DNA of 64,000 bases from Pseudoxanthomonas spadix. Its GTDB lineage: Bacteria; Pseudomonadota; Gammaproteobacteria; Xanthomonadales; Xanthomonadaceae. Shown in pieces: positions 25,971-34,429 of this stretch. The stretch is taken from contig NZ_RDQN01000003.1 of assembly GCF_003703395.1 (NCBI RefSeq), positions 411,336 to 475,335 on the forward strand, in the 5' to 3' direction. The translations under genes were made by a program, and so were the position numbers. The stretch's first letter is position 1. Each line of letters begins with the position of its first letter. Under the pieces are notes generated by a model, which worked only from the letters and a program-made list of their open reading frames with translations, was not told the DNA's origin and did not search any database.

Positions 25971-26819
25971 TCAGTGTTCTTCGGGCACCTGGACCGTGCC
26001 GGTCACGCCGCGCTGGTCGAGGTCGCCGCTGCCGCGGCTGTGGACGGTCAGATTGCCGCGCACGTTGCGGATGGTCAGCTCGCCCGAGCCGATCGCGCCA
26101 ACCTCGACATCGCCGGTGACATCGTGCAGGTCCACGTCGCCCGAGCCGATCGACCTCAAGGAGACGCCGCCACCGACGCCATTGAGGGTCAGATCGCCGG
26201 AGCCGACGCTGCCGAGCTCGGCCTTGCCGGCGACGCGGGCGGCTTCCAGCTCGCCCGAGCCGATGCTCAGCACCTTGAGCGCACCGGCGCCATTGAGTTT
26301 CAGGGCGCCCGAGCCGATCTTGGCGGTGACCAGGCCGGCGATGTCGTGCAGGTCGACATCGCCCGAGCCCACGTCGGCGCTGGCGGCCCTGGCGCCGCTG
26401 AGGGTCGCATCGCCCGAGCCGACGTCCAGCTGGACCAACACGTCGTTGGGCACTGCGCCCGTCAGGTCCAGGTAGGAATAGCTGCTGCCGAAGCTGATCC
26501 TGATGGGCCGGTCCTCGGTCAGGCTGACAATGAGTTTGTCGTCCGACCGCTTCTGGGTCACGATCAGGCCCTTGAGCAGGTCCTGGCTACTGGCGCAGGC
26601 CCGGCCAGCCAAGGCATTGTCGGCGCCCGCGGCGGCCTTGAGCTTGAGGCCACTGGAGCCGACCTCGAACAGCACGGACGTGGCCCCGGCAAGGTCCAGC
26701 TTCAGCGAACGCGGCTCTGAGAACTTGCAGTGCCCGTCCTCGGCGCTGGCCAGCAGTGGGGCGGCCAACCATGCGGCCGCCAGGGCCGGGATCAGCAGGA
26801 AACGGTTCGTGGACTTCAT
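25971..26819 (-). CDS. exported beta-helical protein with GSG repeats (DUF2807/DUF4097-like)
   Basis: 282 residues with a signal peptide ending near ASA-EDG. After an N-terminal beta region there are eight imperfect repeats of roughly 18-20 residues. Each begins with [VIR]GSG[DAE] and continues with a short strand (examples VGSGDVDLHDIAG, IGSGELTIRNVRG), which is the pattern of a right-handed beta-solenoid. Auto-transporter adhesin head (GIN) domains show this. No autotransporter barrel or sortase signal is present, so it is periplasmic or loosely surface bound. It follows the ABC permease gene by 20 bp in the same run. Confidence 0.75.
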   Translation of the reverse strand: MKSTNRFLLIPALAAAWLAAPLLASAEDGHCKFSEPRSLKLDLAGATSVLFEVGSSGLKLKAAAGADNALAGRACASSQDLLKGLIVTQKRSDDKLIVSLTEDRPIRISFGSSYSYLDLTGAVPNDVLVQLDVGSGDATLSGARAASADVGSGDVDLHDIAGLVTAKIGSGALKLNGAGALKVLSIGSGELEAARVAGKAELGSVGSGDLTLNGVGGGVSLRSIGSGDVDLHDVTGDVEVGAIGSGELTIRNVRGNLTVHSRGSGDLDQRGVTGTVQVPEEH

Positions 26820-26839
26820 GGTCAAGCTCCCTGGAAGGT

Positions 26840-27835
26840 TCAGGCGTCGTCGCGGCGACGGCGGACGATCACGGCCAGCGTGATCAGGACGATGCCCACC
26901 ACCACGCCGATCCACAGGTCGGGGTTGGCATAGATGGACGGATTGCTGGTGTGGTGCAGGACCATGTCCAGCATGCCGGCCGGGCTGTCGATCTGGCGGC
27001 TGGCACTTTCCACCGTCTCGTGGCGGGCCGTTTCGGCCGGAATCCAGGTGCCCGGCAGCACGCTGAGCAGGCCGCGGTACATCACCACGTACCACACCCC
27101 ACCCAGTGGCAAGCTCAGACCGGGCATGGCGCCCATGATGCTGATCACGATGCAGGCCAGCAGCGGCACCAGCACCGCCCACAGGAACGGCACGCGCCTG
27201 GCCCAGGCCGAGCACAGCATCAGCCAGCCGATGGCCGGCAGCGACCACAGCACATAGATCGGCAGGGTCGTCAGCATGGTGCCGATCACCCGGAACGGAT
27301 GGGAGGCGGTAAAGATCGCGCCGGCCCCTGGCATCCCGGCGAACGATGAGGACAGGGCGATGATCACCCACAGCCCCAGGCCGATCAGCAGGCCGACCAC
27401 CAGCGAGATGATCTGGGTCAGCAGCAGGGCCCAGGTCAGCTTGGACGCCACGGTCATCGCATCGGACACCGGCAGCGACTTCCAGAACAGCACGCTGCGG
27501 TCGTTGCGGTCGTTGTACAGGCTGCCTAAGCAGTAGAAGAACACCACGAAGGCGACCACGACCCCGGCGATGGCAAAGCCGGCCAGCAGGGCGAAATCGC
27601 CGGTGGCGCCGAAGCCCTGGGCCAGTCCGTCGAAGTTGGAGGGGACCGAGTCGCCCGGCATCTTGCCGCGCAGCTGGATCGCACCAATCACCGCACCCAG
27701 CGCGGCAAACACCAGGATGATGCCGGCGGTGATCAACTGGGCCCAAAGGAAGCCGCCGCGGTTTTCCCAGTATTCGCGGCGCAGCAGCCAGCCGAACACG
27801 CCGGGCTTGGTCAGAGTGCGGGCAGGGGCGTTCAT
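26840..27835 (-). CDS. ABC-2 type transporter permease
   Basis: 331 residues with about six hydrophobic helices (near 30-55, 95-125, 145-175, 195-220, 225-250 and a C-terminal one ending before RRRRDDA). A YNDRNDRSVLFWKSLPVSD segment after the second helix is typical of ABC-2 permeases linked to YtrA-type regulators. A large loop of about 50 residues precedes the last helix. Its ATG overlaps the ATPase stop as ATGA, so the two are translationally coupled. It should form the membrane half of an exporter; the cargo is unknown. Confidence 0.88.
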   Translation of the reverse strand: MNAPARTLTKPGVFGWLLRREYWENRGGFLWAQLITAGIILVFAALGAVIGAIQLRGKMPGDSVPSNFDGLAQGFGATGDFALLAGFAIAGVVVAFVVFFYCLGSLYNDRNDRSVLFWKSLPVSDAMTVASKLTWALLLTQIISLVVGLLIGLGLWVIIALSSSFAGMPGAGAIFTASHPFRVIGTMLTTLPIYVLWSLPAIGWLMLCSAWARRVPFLWAVLVPLLACIVISIMGAMPGLSLPLGGVWYVVMYRGLLSVLPGTWIPAETARHETVESASRQIDSPAGMLDMVLHHTSNPSIYANPDLWIGVVVGIVLITLAVIVRRRRDDA

Positions 27836-28731
27836 GCATAGGTTCCTTTCATGATGGCCACGAACAGGTCGGCCAGGCCGGGGTTGCGGGTTTCGCCGAA
27901 CGCGGCGAGTTGTTCGCGGGTCACCCCCGAAGGCGTGCCATCGGGCAACTGGCCATCGAACAGCATCACGGTCTTGCCAAAGGGCAGGGCGCGCTGGTCG
28001 ATGGGATGGAGGGCACGCGCCTGCGCCGCGGCGGCCTCGGACACCAGCACCTCGGTGTAGCGGGTGGCGACCTGGTCCATGCTGGCGGCCAGGGCGATCC
28101 TGCCGTCGCGGATGAACATCACGTCGGTCAGGATGTGCTCGATCTCCTCCACCTGGTGGGTGGTGACGATGATGGTCTTGTGCTCGTCGAAGTAGTCCTC
28201 CAGCAGACGCTGGTAGAACTGCTTGCGGTAGAGGACGTCCAGGCCCAGGGTCGGCTCGTCCAGGACCAGCAGGCGCGCGTCGATGGCCATCACCAGGGCC
28301 AGGTGCAGCTGCACGATCATGCCCTTGGACATTTCGCGCACGCGCAGGTTGGGCTTGAGCTGGGTACCGGCCAGAAAGCGCTCGCACCTGGCGCGATCGA
28401 AGCGCGGATGCACGCCGTCGACGAAGTCGATCGCCTCGGAAACCTTTATCCAGCGCGGCAGCACGGCCACGTCGGCGATGAAGCACACATCGTTCATCAG
28501 CGCGTCGCGGCTGCTGCGCGGGTCCATGCCCAGCACCTGCAGCTCGCCCTGGAACGGGGTCAGGCCCAGGATGGCCTTGAGCGCGGTGGTCTTGCCGGCG
28601 CCGTTGGGGCCGATCAGGCCCACGATGCGCCCGGCTTCGATGGTGAAACTGGCGCCGTCCAGGGCGGTCTTGTTGCGGTAGGTCTTGCGCAGGCCCTGGG
28701 CCTGCACGACCGGTGCGATCGCCGCGTTCAT
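27832..28731 (-). CDS. ABC transporter ATP-binding protein
   Basis: 299-residue ATPase. Walker A is GPNGAGKTT near residue 40, the Walker B is RLLVLDEPTLGLD, and the H-loop is TTHQ. The signature motif is the variant MSKGM in place of LSGGQ, as is usual in this exporter group. A C-terminal extension of about 80 residues after the core follows LAASMDQ. It overlaps the GntR regulator gene (ATGA) upstream and the permease downstream. It energises the permease encoded next. Confidence 0.92.
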   Translation of the reverse strand: MNAAIAPVVQAQGLRKTYRNKTALDGASFTIEAGRIVGLIGPNGAGKTTALKAILGLTPFQGELQVLGMDPRSSRDALMNDVCFIADVAVLPRWIKVSEAIDFVDGVHPRFDRARCERFLAGTQLKPNLRVREMSKGMIVQLHLALVMAIDARLLVLDEPTLGLDVLYRKQFYQRLLEDYFDEHKTIIVTTHQVEEIEHILTDVMFIRDGRIALAASMDQVATRYTEVLVSEAAAAQARALHPIDQRALPFGKTVMLFDGQLPDGTPSGVTREQLAAFGETRNPGLADLFVAIMKGTYA

Positions 28732-29087
28732 GGTTTGTCTCCCTTGGGCAGGTCTTCCAGCTTCAGTCCCAGGCGCGCGATGCGCGTGGCCACGGCCGGC
28801 CATTCTTCGGTCAGGAAGCGCACCCGCTCGGTGGCCAGCAGTTTCCTGGCCGCCTGCTCGGTGACGAACATGCCCAGGCCGCGGCGTTTCTCGACCAGGC
28901 CTTCGTCGGCCAGTTCCTGGTAGGCGCGCGAAACGGTGATCGGGTTGAGCTGGTAGTCGGCCGCGACCTGGCGCACCGAAGGCAGCGCATCGCCGGGCTT
29001 GAGTTCACCATCGAGCATCATGGCGATGACTTTCTCCTTGAGTTGACGGTAGATGGGAGCGCGGTCGCTCCACTGGACGGATGTCAT
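28728..29087 (-). CDS. GntR family regulator, YtrA subfamily (HpaR1-like)
   Basis: 119 residues: a GntR winged helix-turn-helix (about 10-75; LPSVRQVAADYQLNPITVSRAY) plus a short C-terminal helical tail, too small for a ligand-binding domain. That is the YtrA subfamily, which normally represses its own ABC-transporter operon. Xanthomonas HpaR1 belongs to this subfamily and affects virulence; orthology here is possible but untested. Its stop overlaps the ATPase start. A perfect-arm palindrome at 29370-29389 in front of the operon is a plausible binding site. Confidence 0.88.
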   Translation of the reverse strand: MTSVQWSDRAPIYRQLKEKVIAMMLDGELKPGDALPSVRQVAADYQLNPITVSRAYQELADEGLVEKRRGLGMFVTEQAARKLLATERVRFLTEEWPAVATRIARLGLKLEDLPKGDKP

Positions 29088-29092
29088 GGGTT

Positions 29093-29344
29093 TCAGCTCC
29101 CGGGTCGCAACAGACGGGCGAATGAGAAGTAGGGCATCGACAGTGCGGGACGCCGAGGGTGGGCGGCGTCCTGGGCGGGGGAAGGGCGCGTGCCCGGGCG
29201 GGTGTCCAGCACCGGTTGCAGCACCGTCTCGGTCGTGGCGGCGGCCTGCTGCCGATGGACCTGTGCCATCAGGCCGGCCACGGCCAAGGCCAGCAAGGTC
29301 AGGCCGAGCCAGATCGTAGCGGAGCGTTTGCGGCTGCTGTCCAT
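29093..29344 (-). CDS. small single-span membrane protein, first gene of the GntR operon
   Basis: 83 residues with a charged N-terminus, one hydrophobic helix (TIWLGLTLLALAVAGLMA, about 10-27) and a Pro/Arg-rich tail ending in SMPYFSFARLLRPGS. The function is not recognised. It ends 5 bp before the GntR start, so it shares the operon. An N-in topology would put the tail in the periplasm. It may be an accessory subunit or sensor for the ABC exporter, which is only a guess from position. Confidence 0.65.
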   Translation of the reverse strand: MDSSRKRSATIWLGLTLLALAVAGLMAQVHRQQAAATTETVLQPVLDTRPGTRPSPAQDAAHPRRPALSMPYFSFARLLRPGS

Positions 29345-29369
29345 TGCGTCCCCTGCCCTGGATTAATGG

Positions 29370-29389
29370 TGTTGTAGTAAACTACAACA
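29370..29389. promoter_or_regulatory. palindromic operator for the YtrA-type regulator
   Basis: Arms TGTTGTAGT and ACTACAACA, perfectly complementary, separated by AA. It lies 26-45 bp upstream of the first operon gene in an AT-rich patch. A possible -35 (TTGTGT) and -10 (CATTAAT) on the minus strand bracket it, so binding would block RNA polymerase. Confidence 0.75.
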
Positions 29390-29572
29390 CAAGGAGACAG
29401 GTCGTCAACAGGGGCGAAGGCTTGTGCTCGGCAAGGGCAGGGCGGGGCGCATCGGGCGCCAGCCCGCATGGACGCAAGTGGCCGGCTCACTCGCAAACCC
29501 CGGGGCCTGGCCTTCACTACAGGCCGGCGATTCTGCCTGCCGCATGCGCCCATGCCACAATATGCGCCTGTC

Positions 29573-29597
29573 GCGCCGGGATGCTCCGGCGCTTTTT
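29573..29597 (+). terminator. hairpin with T-run in the FKBP leader
   Basis: Stem GCGCCGG/CCGGCGC, 6-base loop, then TTTTT, only 22 bp before the chosen FKBP start. It may end an upstream transcript or attenuate the gene. Confidence 0.6.
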
Positions 29598-29618
29598 GCC
29601 GCATGAGGAATGCACCGG

Positions 29619-30548
29619 ATGAAATCGTTTGGCACTTGGGTGGCGGGCGTGTGCCTGGCCTCGGCCCTGATCGGAGGAAACGCAGTGGCGCAGGAGAAGC
29701 AGACGCTGGACACCCAGCGCGAGAAGGTCAGCTATGCCATCGGCATGGACATCGGCCGCTCGTTCGCCCCGGTCGCCGACTATATCGATCCGGCCAGCCT
29801 GCAGACCGCGCTGCAGGGCGCCCTCAAGGGCGAGCAACCGACCCTGAGCGAAGCCGATGCCCAGGCCACCGACGCCGCGCTGCGCGCCAACCTGGCCGCC
29901 AAGGCCGGGCAGACGCCGCCGGGCCAGCCGCCGGGCAGCCAGCCTCCGGCCGTCAACAAGCAGGACGTCGGTGCACTGATCGGCGGTTACATGATCGGCC
30001 CCAAGCTGGCCCCGCTGAAGGATGAAGTGGACCTGCCGGTGGTGATGCAGGCCGTGCGCACCGTGTTCGCCAAGGGCAACACGCTGTTGACCGAGGACCA
30101 GGCGCGTCAGGCCGTGCAGTCCTACGCCAGCGAGCGCCAGGCCGGCCAGGCGCAGCGCAACCGCGACGAAGGTGCCGCGTTCCTGTCAAGGAACAAGACC
30201 GCCAAGGGCGTGGTCACCACCCCGTCGGGCCTGCAGTACATGGTCCTGCGCGCCGGCAGCGGCGAGCGTCCGACCGCCGCCAGCACCGTGCGCGTGAACT
30301 ACGAAGGCAAGCTGCTGGACGGTACCGTGTTCGACAGCTCCTACCAGCGCGGCGAGCCGGCCACCTTCCCGTTGGCCAACGTCGTGCCGGGCTGGACCGA
30401 AGGCCTGCAGCTGATGCCGGTTGGCTCCAAGTACCGCTTCTGGATTCCCGCCTCGCTGGCCTACGGCCAGGCCGGCACCCCGGGCGGTCCGATCGGCCCG
30501 GATGCCACCCTGACCTTCGATGTGGAACTGATTGGCATCGTCAAGTAA
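29619..30548 (+). CDS. FKBP-type peptidyl-prolyl isomerase, exported
   Basis: Periplasmic prolyl isomerase and chaperone of 309 residues. The signal peptide ends near GNAVAQ-EKQ. The N-terminal dimerisation domain (about 30-200) matches FkpA/Mip proteins (KVSYAIGMDIGRSF, VGALIGGYMIG), followed by a long helix. The C-terminal FKBP domain starts near GVVTTPSGLQYMVL, with VNYEGKLLDGTVFDSSY, VPGWTEGLQLMPVGSKYRFWIP and DATLTFDVELI. GAGGA lies 9 bp before ATG 29619; an ATG at 29610 overlaps that ribosome site and is less likely. A Gln/Pro-rich insert interrupts the N-terminal domain. Its stop overlaps the slyX start. Confidence 0.93.
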   Translation: MKSFGTWVAGVCLASALIGGNAVAQEKQTLDTQREKVSYAIGMDIGRSFAPVADYIDPASLQTALQGALKGEQPTLSEADAQATDAALRANLAAKAGQTPPGQPPGSQPPAVNKQDVGALIGGYMIGPKLAPLKDEVDLPVVMQAVRTVFAKGNTLLTEDQARQAVQSYASERQAGQAQRNRDEGAAFLSRNKTAKGVVTTPSGLQYMVLRAGSGERPTAASTVRVNYEGKLLDGTVFDSSYQRGEPATFPLANVVPGWTEGLQLMPVGSKYRFWIPASLAYGQAGTPGGPIGPDATLTFDVELIGIVK

Positions 30549-30784
30549 TGCAGCCGGCCGACCCTGCCCTGCCCGAGGCGCTGGAGCAACGCCTGGTCGA
30601 GCTGGAGACCAGGCTTGCCTTCCAGGAACACGCCCTGGCCGAGTTGAGCCAGGCCCTGGCCGATGCACGTGCGGAAGGCAACCGCAACGCGGGCATGATC
30701 GGCCACCTGCTCGCGGACCTGCGCAAGGTCCGTACCGAACTCTATGCAGACCCGGGCGAAGAGCCGCCGCCCCCGCACTACTGA
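30548..30784 (+). CDS. slyX: SlyX family protein
   Basis: 78-residue coiled-coil protein of unknown function. Heptads run through LEQRLVELETRLAFQEHALAELSQAL, and it ends with the PPPPHY tail typical of SlyX. It overlaps the isomerase stop (TAATG), the same fkpA-slyX linkage seen in E. coli. Expected to be cytoplasmic. Confidence 0.92.
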   Translation: MQPADPALPEALEQRLVELETRLAFQEHALAELSQALADARAEGNRNAGMIGHLLADLRKVRTELYADPGEEPPPPHY

Positions 30785-30799
30785 TCCAGAGCCGGACCG

Positions 30800-31519
30800 A
30801 TGACAGACTCACTGCGAGACCAGCTGCTGGGGCTGGGTTTCAAGCCGGCGCCCAAGCCTGAGCCCAAGTCCGAACGCCCGGCCGAGCGCAAGCCCGGGGG
30901 CAAGCCCCCGGGTCGCCCGCAGCACCCGGCGCGGGGCCCGCGCCCGCCGGGCGCCAGGGACGAGCGCCGTCAGCACGCCGGTGGCAAGCCGGGTGGCAAC
31001 CCGTCGGGCAGCGGTGCTGCGCCAGGCAACAAGGCGACGCCGCAGGGCCGTCCCGGTGGCCAGCGCGGGGCAAACAGGCCGGCGCGTTCGCGCGAGGACA
31101 TCGACCTGGCCAAGGCCTACGCGATCCGCGCCCAGCGCGAGAAGCAAGAGCGCATCGAGGCCGAGCGGCTCAAGCAGGAGCAGGCCCGCCTGCGCCGCGA
31201 GGCGCGGGCCAGGGTCGACGCCCTGATCGAAGGCAAGACGCTCAATGACCCGGCTGCCGAGCTGGTGCGACACTTCCCCTACGGCGGCAAGATCAAGCGC
31301 ATCCACGTCACCGCCGAACAGCTCGGCGCGCTCAATGCGGGCCAGTTGGGCATCGTCCAGCAGGCCGGCCGCTACCTGCTGGTCACTGCCGCCCTGCTGG
31401 ACGAAGTGGAAGCGGTGTTCCCCCCGGCCGTGGCCCTGCGCGTGGACCCCAATGCCACCGCCGAGGAAGATCCGTATGCCGACCCCAAATACCAGGTGCC
31501 GGACGATCTGATCTGGTAG
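30800..31519 (+). CDS. DUF2058 (YaiL-like) protein
   Basis: 239 residues. A conserved MTDSLRDQLLGLGFK start is followed by a long low-complexity Pro/Gly/Arg/Lys-rich linker (about 17-95) likely to bind nucleic acid. A charged helix then runs through EKQERIEAERLKQEQARLRREARARVD in part as a coiled coil. The conserved C-terminal DUF2058 domain contains HFPYGGKIKRIHV and ends YADPKYQVPDDLIW. The family is annotated as nucleoprotein/polynucleotide-associated; function unproven. Its stop TAG is formed by the GTAG end of the adjoining repeat. Confidence 0.85.
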   Translation: MTDSLRDQLLGLGFKPAPKPEPKSERPAERKPGGKPPGRPQHPARGPRPPGARDERRQHAGGKPGGNPSGSGAAPGNKATPQGRPGGQRGANRPARSREDIDLAKAYAIRAQREKQERIEAERLKQEQARLRREARARVDALIEGKTLNDPAAELVRHFPYGGKIKRIHVTAEQLGALNAGQLGIVQQAGRYLLVTAALLDEVEAVFPPAVALRVDPNATAEEDPYADPKYQVPDDLIW

Positions 31520-31713
31520 GGCGGGTCTTGACCCGCCATGCGCGGTTCAACGGCCATGGCGATGTGGGGTTTCGATCGCCATGCCAGGTTCAACGGCCAT
31601 GGCAATGGCGGGTTTCGATCGCCATGCCAGGTTCAACGGCCATGGCAATGGCGGGTTTCGATCGCCATGCAGGTTCAACGGCCATGGCAATGGCGGGTCA
31701 AGACCCGCCCTAC
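31516..31713. repeat. GTAG...CTAC palindrome enclosing four 42-43-bp tandem units
   Basis: The ends are GTAGGGCGGGTCTTGACCCG and its complement at 31692-31713. Between them are four tandem copies of a unit containing GGTTCAACGGCCATGGC and GGGTTTCGATCGCCATGC, with period 43, 43 and 42 bp; the first copy is the most diverged. The left end supplies the TAG stop of the DUF2058 gene and the right end that of sufE. Confidence 0.9.
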
Positions 31714-32165
31714 GGTTTTTTGGGGGGCGGCGCGGCGGCCTGGGCGGTCTTGCGGATGAAGGCCAGCAGCGAGGCCAGGCCGTTGCTGCGGGTGGGCGAG
31801 AGGTGCTTGGCCAGGCCGATGTCGGCGATGTAGTCCGGTTCGGTGGCCAGGATCTCGGCCGCCGGCCGGCCCGAGTACACGCGCAGCGCCAGGAAGATCA
31901 GGCCCGAGACGATGGCCGAATCACTCACCGCTTGGAACTCCAGCCGCTGCGCGTCGCCCTGCGGCACGATCCAGACCATCGACTGGCAGCCGAGCAGGCG
32001 GTGCTCCTCGGTCTTCCACGCGTCGGGGAACGGGGGCAGCTTGCGGCCCAGGTCGATCAGGTACTGGTAGCGTTCGGCCCAGTCGGAGAAGAACGCAAAT
32101 TCTTCCTTGATCGCCGCCTGTGCCTGGGCGGCGGTGGGTTCCATCGGAAACACGGTGTCATTCAC
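31710..32165 (-). CDS. sufE: SufE-type cysteine desulfuration protein
   Basis: 151 residues from a GTG start (an ATG at 32144 is an alternative). SufE accepts persulfide sulfur from SufS for Fe-S cluster assembly. The acceptor cysteine is in HRLLGCQSMVW. The N-terminal FAFFSDWAERYQYLIDLGR and the later VSDSAIVSGLIFLALRVYSG segments are diagnostic. No suf operon adjoins, so it may act with a desulfurase elsewhere. Its stop lies inside the flanking palindromic repeat. Confidence 0.92.
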   Translation of the reverse strand: MNDTVFPMEPTAAQAQAAIKEEFAFFSDWAERYQYLIDLGRKLPPFPDAWKTEEHRLLGCQSMVWIVPQGDAQRLEFQAVSDSAIVSGLIFLALRVYSGRPAAEILATEPDYIADIGLAKHLSPTRSNGLASLLAFIRKTAQAAAPPPKKP

Positions 32166-32185
32166 AGCCGGAATTCTCTCGAGTC

Positions 32186-32207
32186 GTCATTCCCGCGCAG
32201 GCGGGAA
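32186..32207. repeat. short palindromic repeat
   Basis: GTCATTCCCGCGCAGGCGGGAA between sufE and cysS in two parts: GTCATT then a CCCGC..GCGGG hairpin. An inverted, slightly changed copy lies at 24656-24677. Confidence 0.6.
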
Positions 32208-32247
32208 GCCAGCGAGGCCTTGGCCTCGGGATGGGCGCGGCTGAAGC

Positions 32248-33612
32248 TCATGCGCGTTTCCAGCGCACGCCCTGGGCGGTGTCTTCCAGCAATACGCCTT
32301 GTTCGGCCAGTTGCTGGCGGATCGCATCGGCCCGGGCGAAGTCGCGCGCGGCCTTGGCGGCGCTGCGTGCCTCCACCAGCGCCTGGATGCGCGCATCATC
32401 GTCGCCGGAGGTGCCGCGGCTGAACCATTCGGCCGGCGCCTGCTGCAGCAGGCCCAGCGCCAGGCCGGCGCCGAGCAGCTGCGACTTCAGCGCCGCGCGC
32501 CCATCGCCGCTGGCCCTGCGCACCTGACCGGCGATGCGCGCCAGCTCGGCCAGCGCCTGCGGCGTATTGAGGTCGTCGTCCAGCGCCGCCTCGATGCTGG
32601 CCGGGATCACGCCTTCGGCCCGCACATCGGCCACATCGCGCAGCGTCCCGTACAGGCGGTCCAGGGTACGCACGCTCTGCTCGATCAGGCCATCGGACCA
32701 CTCCAGCGGCTGCCGGTAATGCGCCGACAGCAATGCGTAGCGCAGCGCCTCGGGCGGGTGCTGCTGCAGCAGGTCGTGCACGCGTTCGATGTTGCCGATC
32801 GACTTGCTCATCTTGGTGCCGCCGAAGTTGAGCATGCCGTTGTGCAACCAGAACCGGGCGAAGGTCTGGCCGCCATGCGCGCACTCGCTCTGCGCCACTT
32901 CGTTTTCGTGATGCGGGAACTGCAGATCCACGCCGCCGGCATGGATGTCGAGGGTCGGGCCCAGATGCGCGGCGGCCATCGCCGAGCATTCGATGTGCCA
33001 GCCCGGGCGGCCGCGGCCCCACGGCGAATCCCAGCCGGGCAGTTCCTCGGTGGAGGGCTTCCACAGCACGAAGTCGCCGGCGTGCCGCTTGTACGGTGCC
33101 ACCTCCACCCGCGCGCCGGCCAGCATCTCGTCCGGATCGCGGCGCGAGAGCTGGCCATAGCGGTCGAACGAGTCCACCGAGAACAGCACGTGGCCGTCGG
33201 CAGCGTAGGCGTGGCCGCCTTCGATCAGCTGCTCGATCATCGTGATGATCTGCGGGATGTGCGCGGTGGCGTGCGGCTCGATGTCCGGCGGCGCCACGCC
33301 CAGGGCGGCCATGTCGGCGCGGTAGGCGGCGGTGAACCTGTCGGTGATCGCGGCGATCGGCACGCCCTGTTCGGCAGCGGCGGCGTTGATCTTGTCGTCC
33401 ACGTCGGTGATGTTGCGCGCGTAGCGCAGGTTTCCGTAGCGCCGACGCAGCAGCTGGGCCAGCACGCCGAACACCACCGGGCCGCGGGCGTTGCCGATGT
33501 GCACGTAGTTGTAGACCGTCGGGCCGCACAGATACATGGTGGGGCAGGCCGGGTCCAGCGGGGCGAACGGTTCGACGGTGCGCGACAGGGTGTTGAACAG
33601 CTGCAGGGGCAT
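32248..33612 (-). CDS. cysS: cysteinyl-tRNA synthetase
   Basis: Class I synthetase of 454 residues charging tRNA-Cys. The HIGH-like motif is HIGNARGPV after [12 protein letters not shown]. The zinc-binding residues include Cys29 and [10 protein letters not shown] with the downstream HHENE. The KMSKS loop is in [11 protein letters not shown]. The C-terminal DALR-type helical domain ends in GVRWKRA. Normal length for the family. It reads toward sufE. Confidence 0.97.
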   Translation of the reverse strand: MPLQLFNTLSRTVEPFAPLDPACPTMYLCGPTVYNYVHIGNARGPVVFGVLAQLLRRRYGNLRYARNITDVDDKINAAAAEQGVPIAAITDRFTAAYRADMAALGVAPPDIEPHATAHIPQIITMIEQLIEGGHAYAADGHVLFSVDSFDRYGQLSRRDPDEMLAGARVEVAPYKRHAGDFVLWKPSTEELPGWDSPWGRGRPGWHIECSAMAAAHLGPTLDIHAGGVDLQFPHHENEVAQSECAHGGQTFARFWLHNGMLNFGGTKMSKSIGNIERVHDLLQQHPPEALRYALLSAHYRQPLEWSDGLIEQSVRTLDRLYGTLRDVADVRAEGVIPASIEAALDDDLNTPQALAELARIAGQVRRASGDGRAALKSQLLGAGLALGLLQQAPAEWFSRGTSGDDDARIQALVEARSAAKAARDFARADAIRQQLAEQGVLLEDTAQGVRWKRA

Positions 33613-33751
33613 GGGGGCCGTACGTGAGAGGCAGATCCGCGATTCTAGCGACCCGCCAGGATCGCTGACAGCCCGGATTCAGCCCCGGGTGTTTCGCGCT
33701 GCCTACACTGTGCCGTCGTCGACCTGGTCGTCCGCTGCTTAGTGTCGCTGC

Positions 33752-34276
33752 ATGCCCCCCCGAGCTTTCCGTGCCCTCCTGCTTGCCTGCCTGTCGGCCC
33801 CGCTGCCGGCCGCGTTTGCCCAGCAGACGACGGTGGTTCCCATGGAAAACGTGCGCATCGACTACGCCCAGGTGCTCTCGGTCGAGCCGGTCTACCAGGT
33901 CCTGCGTGCCAGCCGCAACGAGCAGCAGTGCGATCGGCCGGCCGATGCGCCCAGCGTCGATGCCGACGCCGACAAGCCCAGGGAAGAAGGCCGCATTGCG
34001 CGCATGGTCGATTCGGTCAAGGGCATCTTCGGCAGCGATGACAAGGATGCGGCCGAGCCCAACCCGCAGGCGGCCACGCCGCCGGCGCCCGGGCAGAACT
34101 GCAGGATGGTCACGGTCGAGCGCGAGTTCCGCCGGCCGATCGCCTACGACGTGGATTACGTCTACAAGGGCAGCAAGTACCGCTCGCGCCTGGCCGAGGA
34201 TCCGGGCAACCGGTTGCGCATCCGGGTGTCGGTGATGCCCTATGCGCCGGGCCAGATCCGCGCGGGCAATCCATAA
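33752..34276 (+). CDS. exported protein of unknown function
   Basis: 174 residues with a signal peptide ending near AFAQ-QTT. A conserved-looking N-terminal VVPMENVRIDYAQVLSVEPVYQ and a C-terminal REFRRPIAYDVDYVYKGSKYRSRL ... GNRLRIRVSV flank a variable acidic/Pro-rich middle. These flanks resemble exported xanthomonad proteins related to the 17-kDa antigen group, but the glycine-zipper helix of that group is absent. It precedes the arginine operon leader and is probably a separate unit. Confidence 0.65.
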   Translation: MPPRAFRALLLACLSAPLPAAFAQQTTVVPMENVRIDYAQVLSVEPVYQVLRASRNEQQCDRPADAPSVDADADKPREEGRIARMVDSVKGIFGSDDKDAAEPNPQAATPPAPGQNCRMVTVEREFRRPIAYDVDYVYKGSKYRSRLAEDPGNRLRIRVSVMPYAPGQIRAGNP

Positions 34277-34339
34277 ACCCCGCGCACCCGGCGCCAAGCC
34301 TTGCGCCGCAACATGCGCACGTGCGAGGATTCGCGCCCG

Positions 34340-34429
34340 ATGAAGACCTCTTCGCACCAGCACGCAAGTTCGGCCCGGATGGCCTCGGGCATGACCTCGC
34401 GTGCCCGTCGACCGGACGCCTGCAACTAG
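34340..34429 (+). CDS. candidate arginine-rich leader peptide of the arg operon
   Basis: A 29-codon frame that no longer ORF explains. GAGGA lies 10 bases before its ATG. Arginine is encoded at codons 13 (CGG), 21 (CGT), 23 (CGT) and 24 (CGA), the last three as R-A-R-R six codons before the stop. Internal in-frame ATGs at codons 14 and 18 are alternative starts. The UAG stop (34427-34429) touches the 5' strand of a hairpin that competes with the terminator downstream. This geometry is that of an attenuation leader peptide. Arg codons are common in GC-rich random frames, so coding is inferred from position and structure. Confidence 0.6.
   Translation: MKTSSHQHASSARMASGMTSRARRPDACN

Noticed and set aside
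31528..31833. Plus-strand frames through the tandem units (repeats of FNGHGNGGF type)
   Set aside because: Periodic peptides come from the minisatellite and no ribosome-binding site is present.
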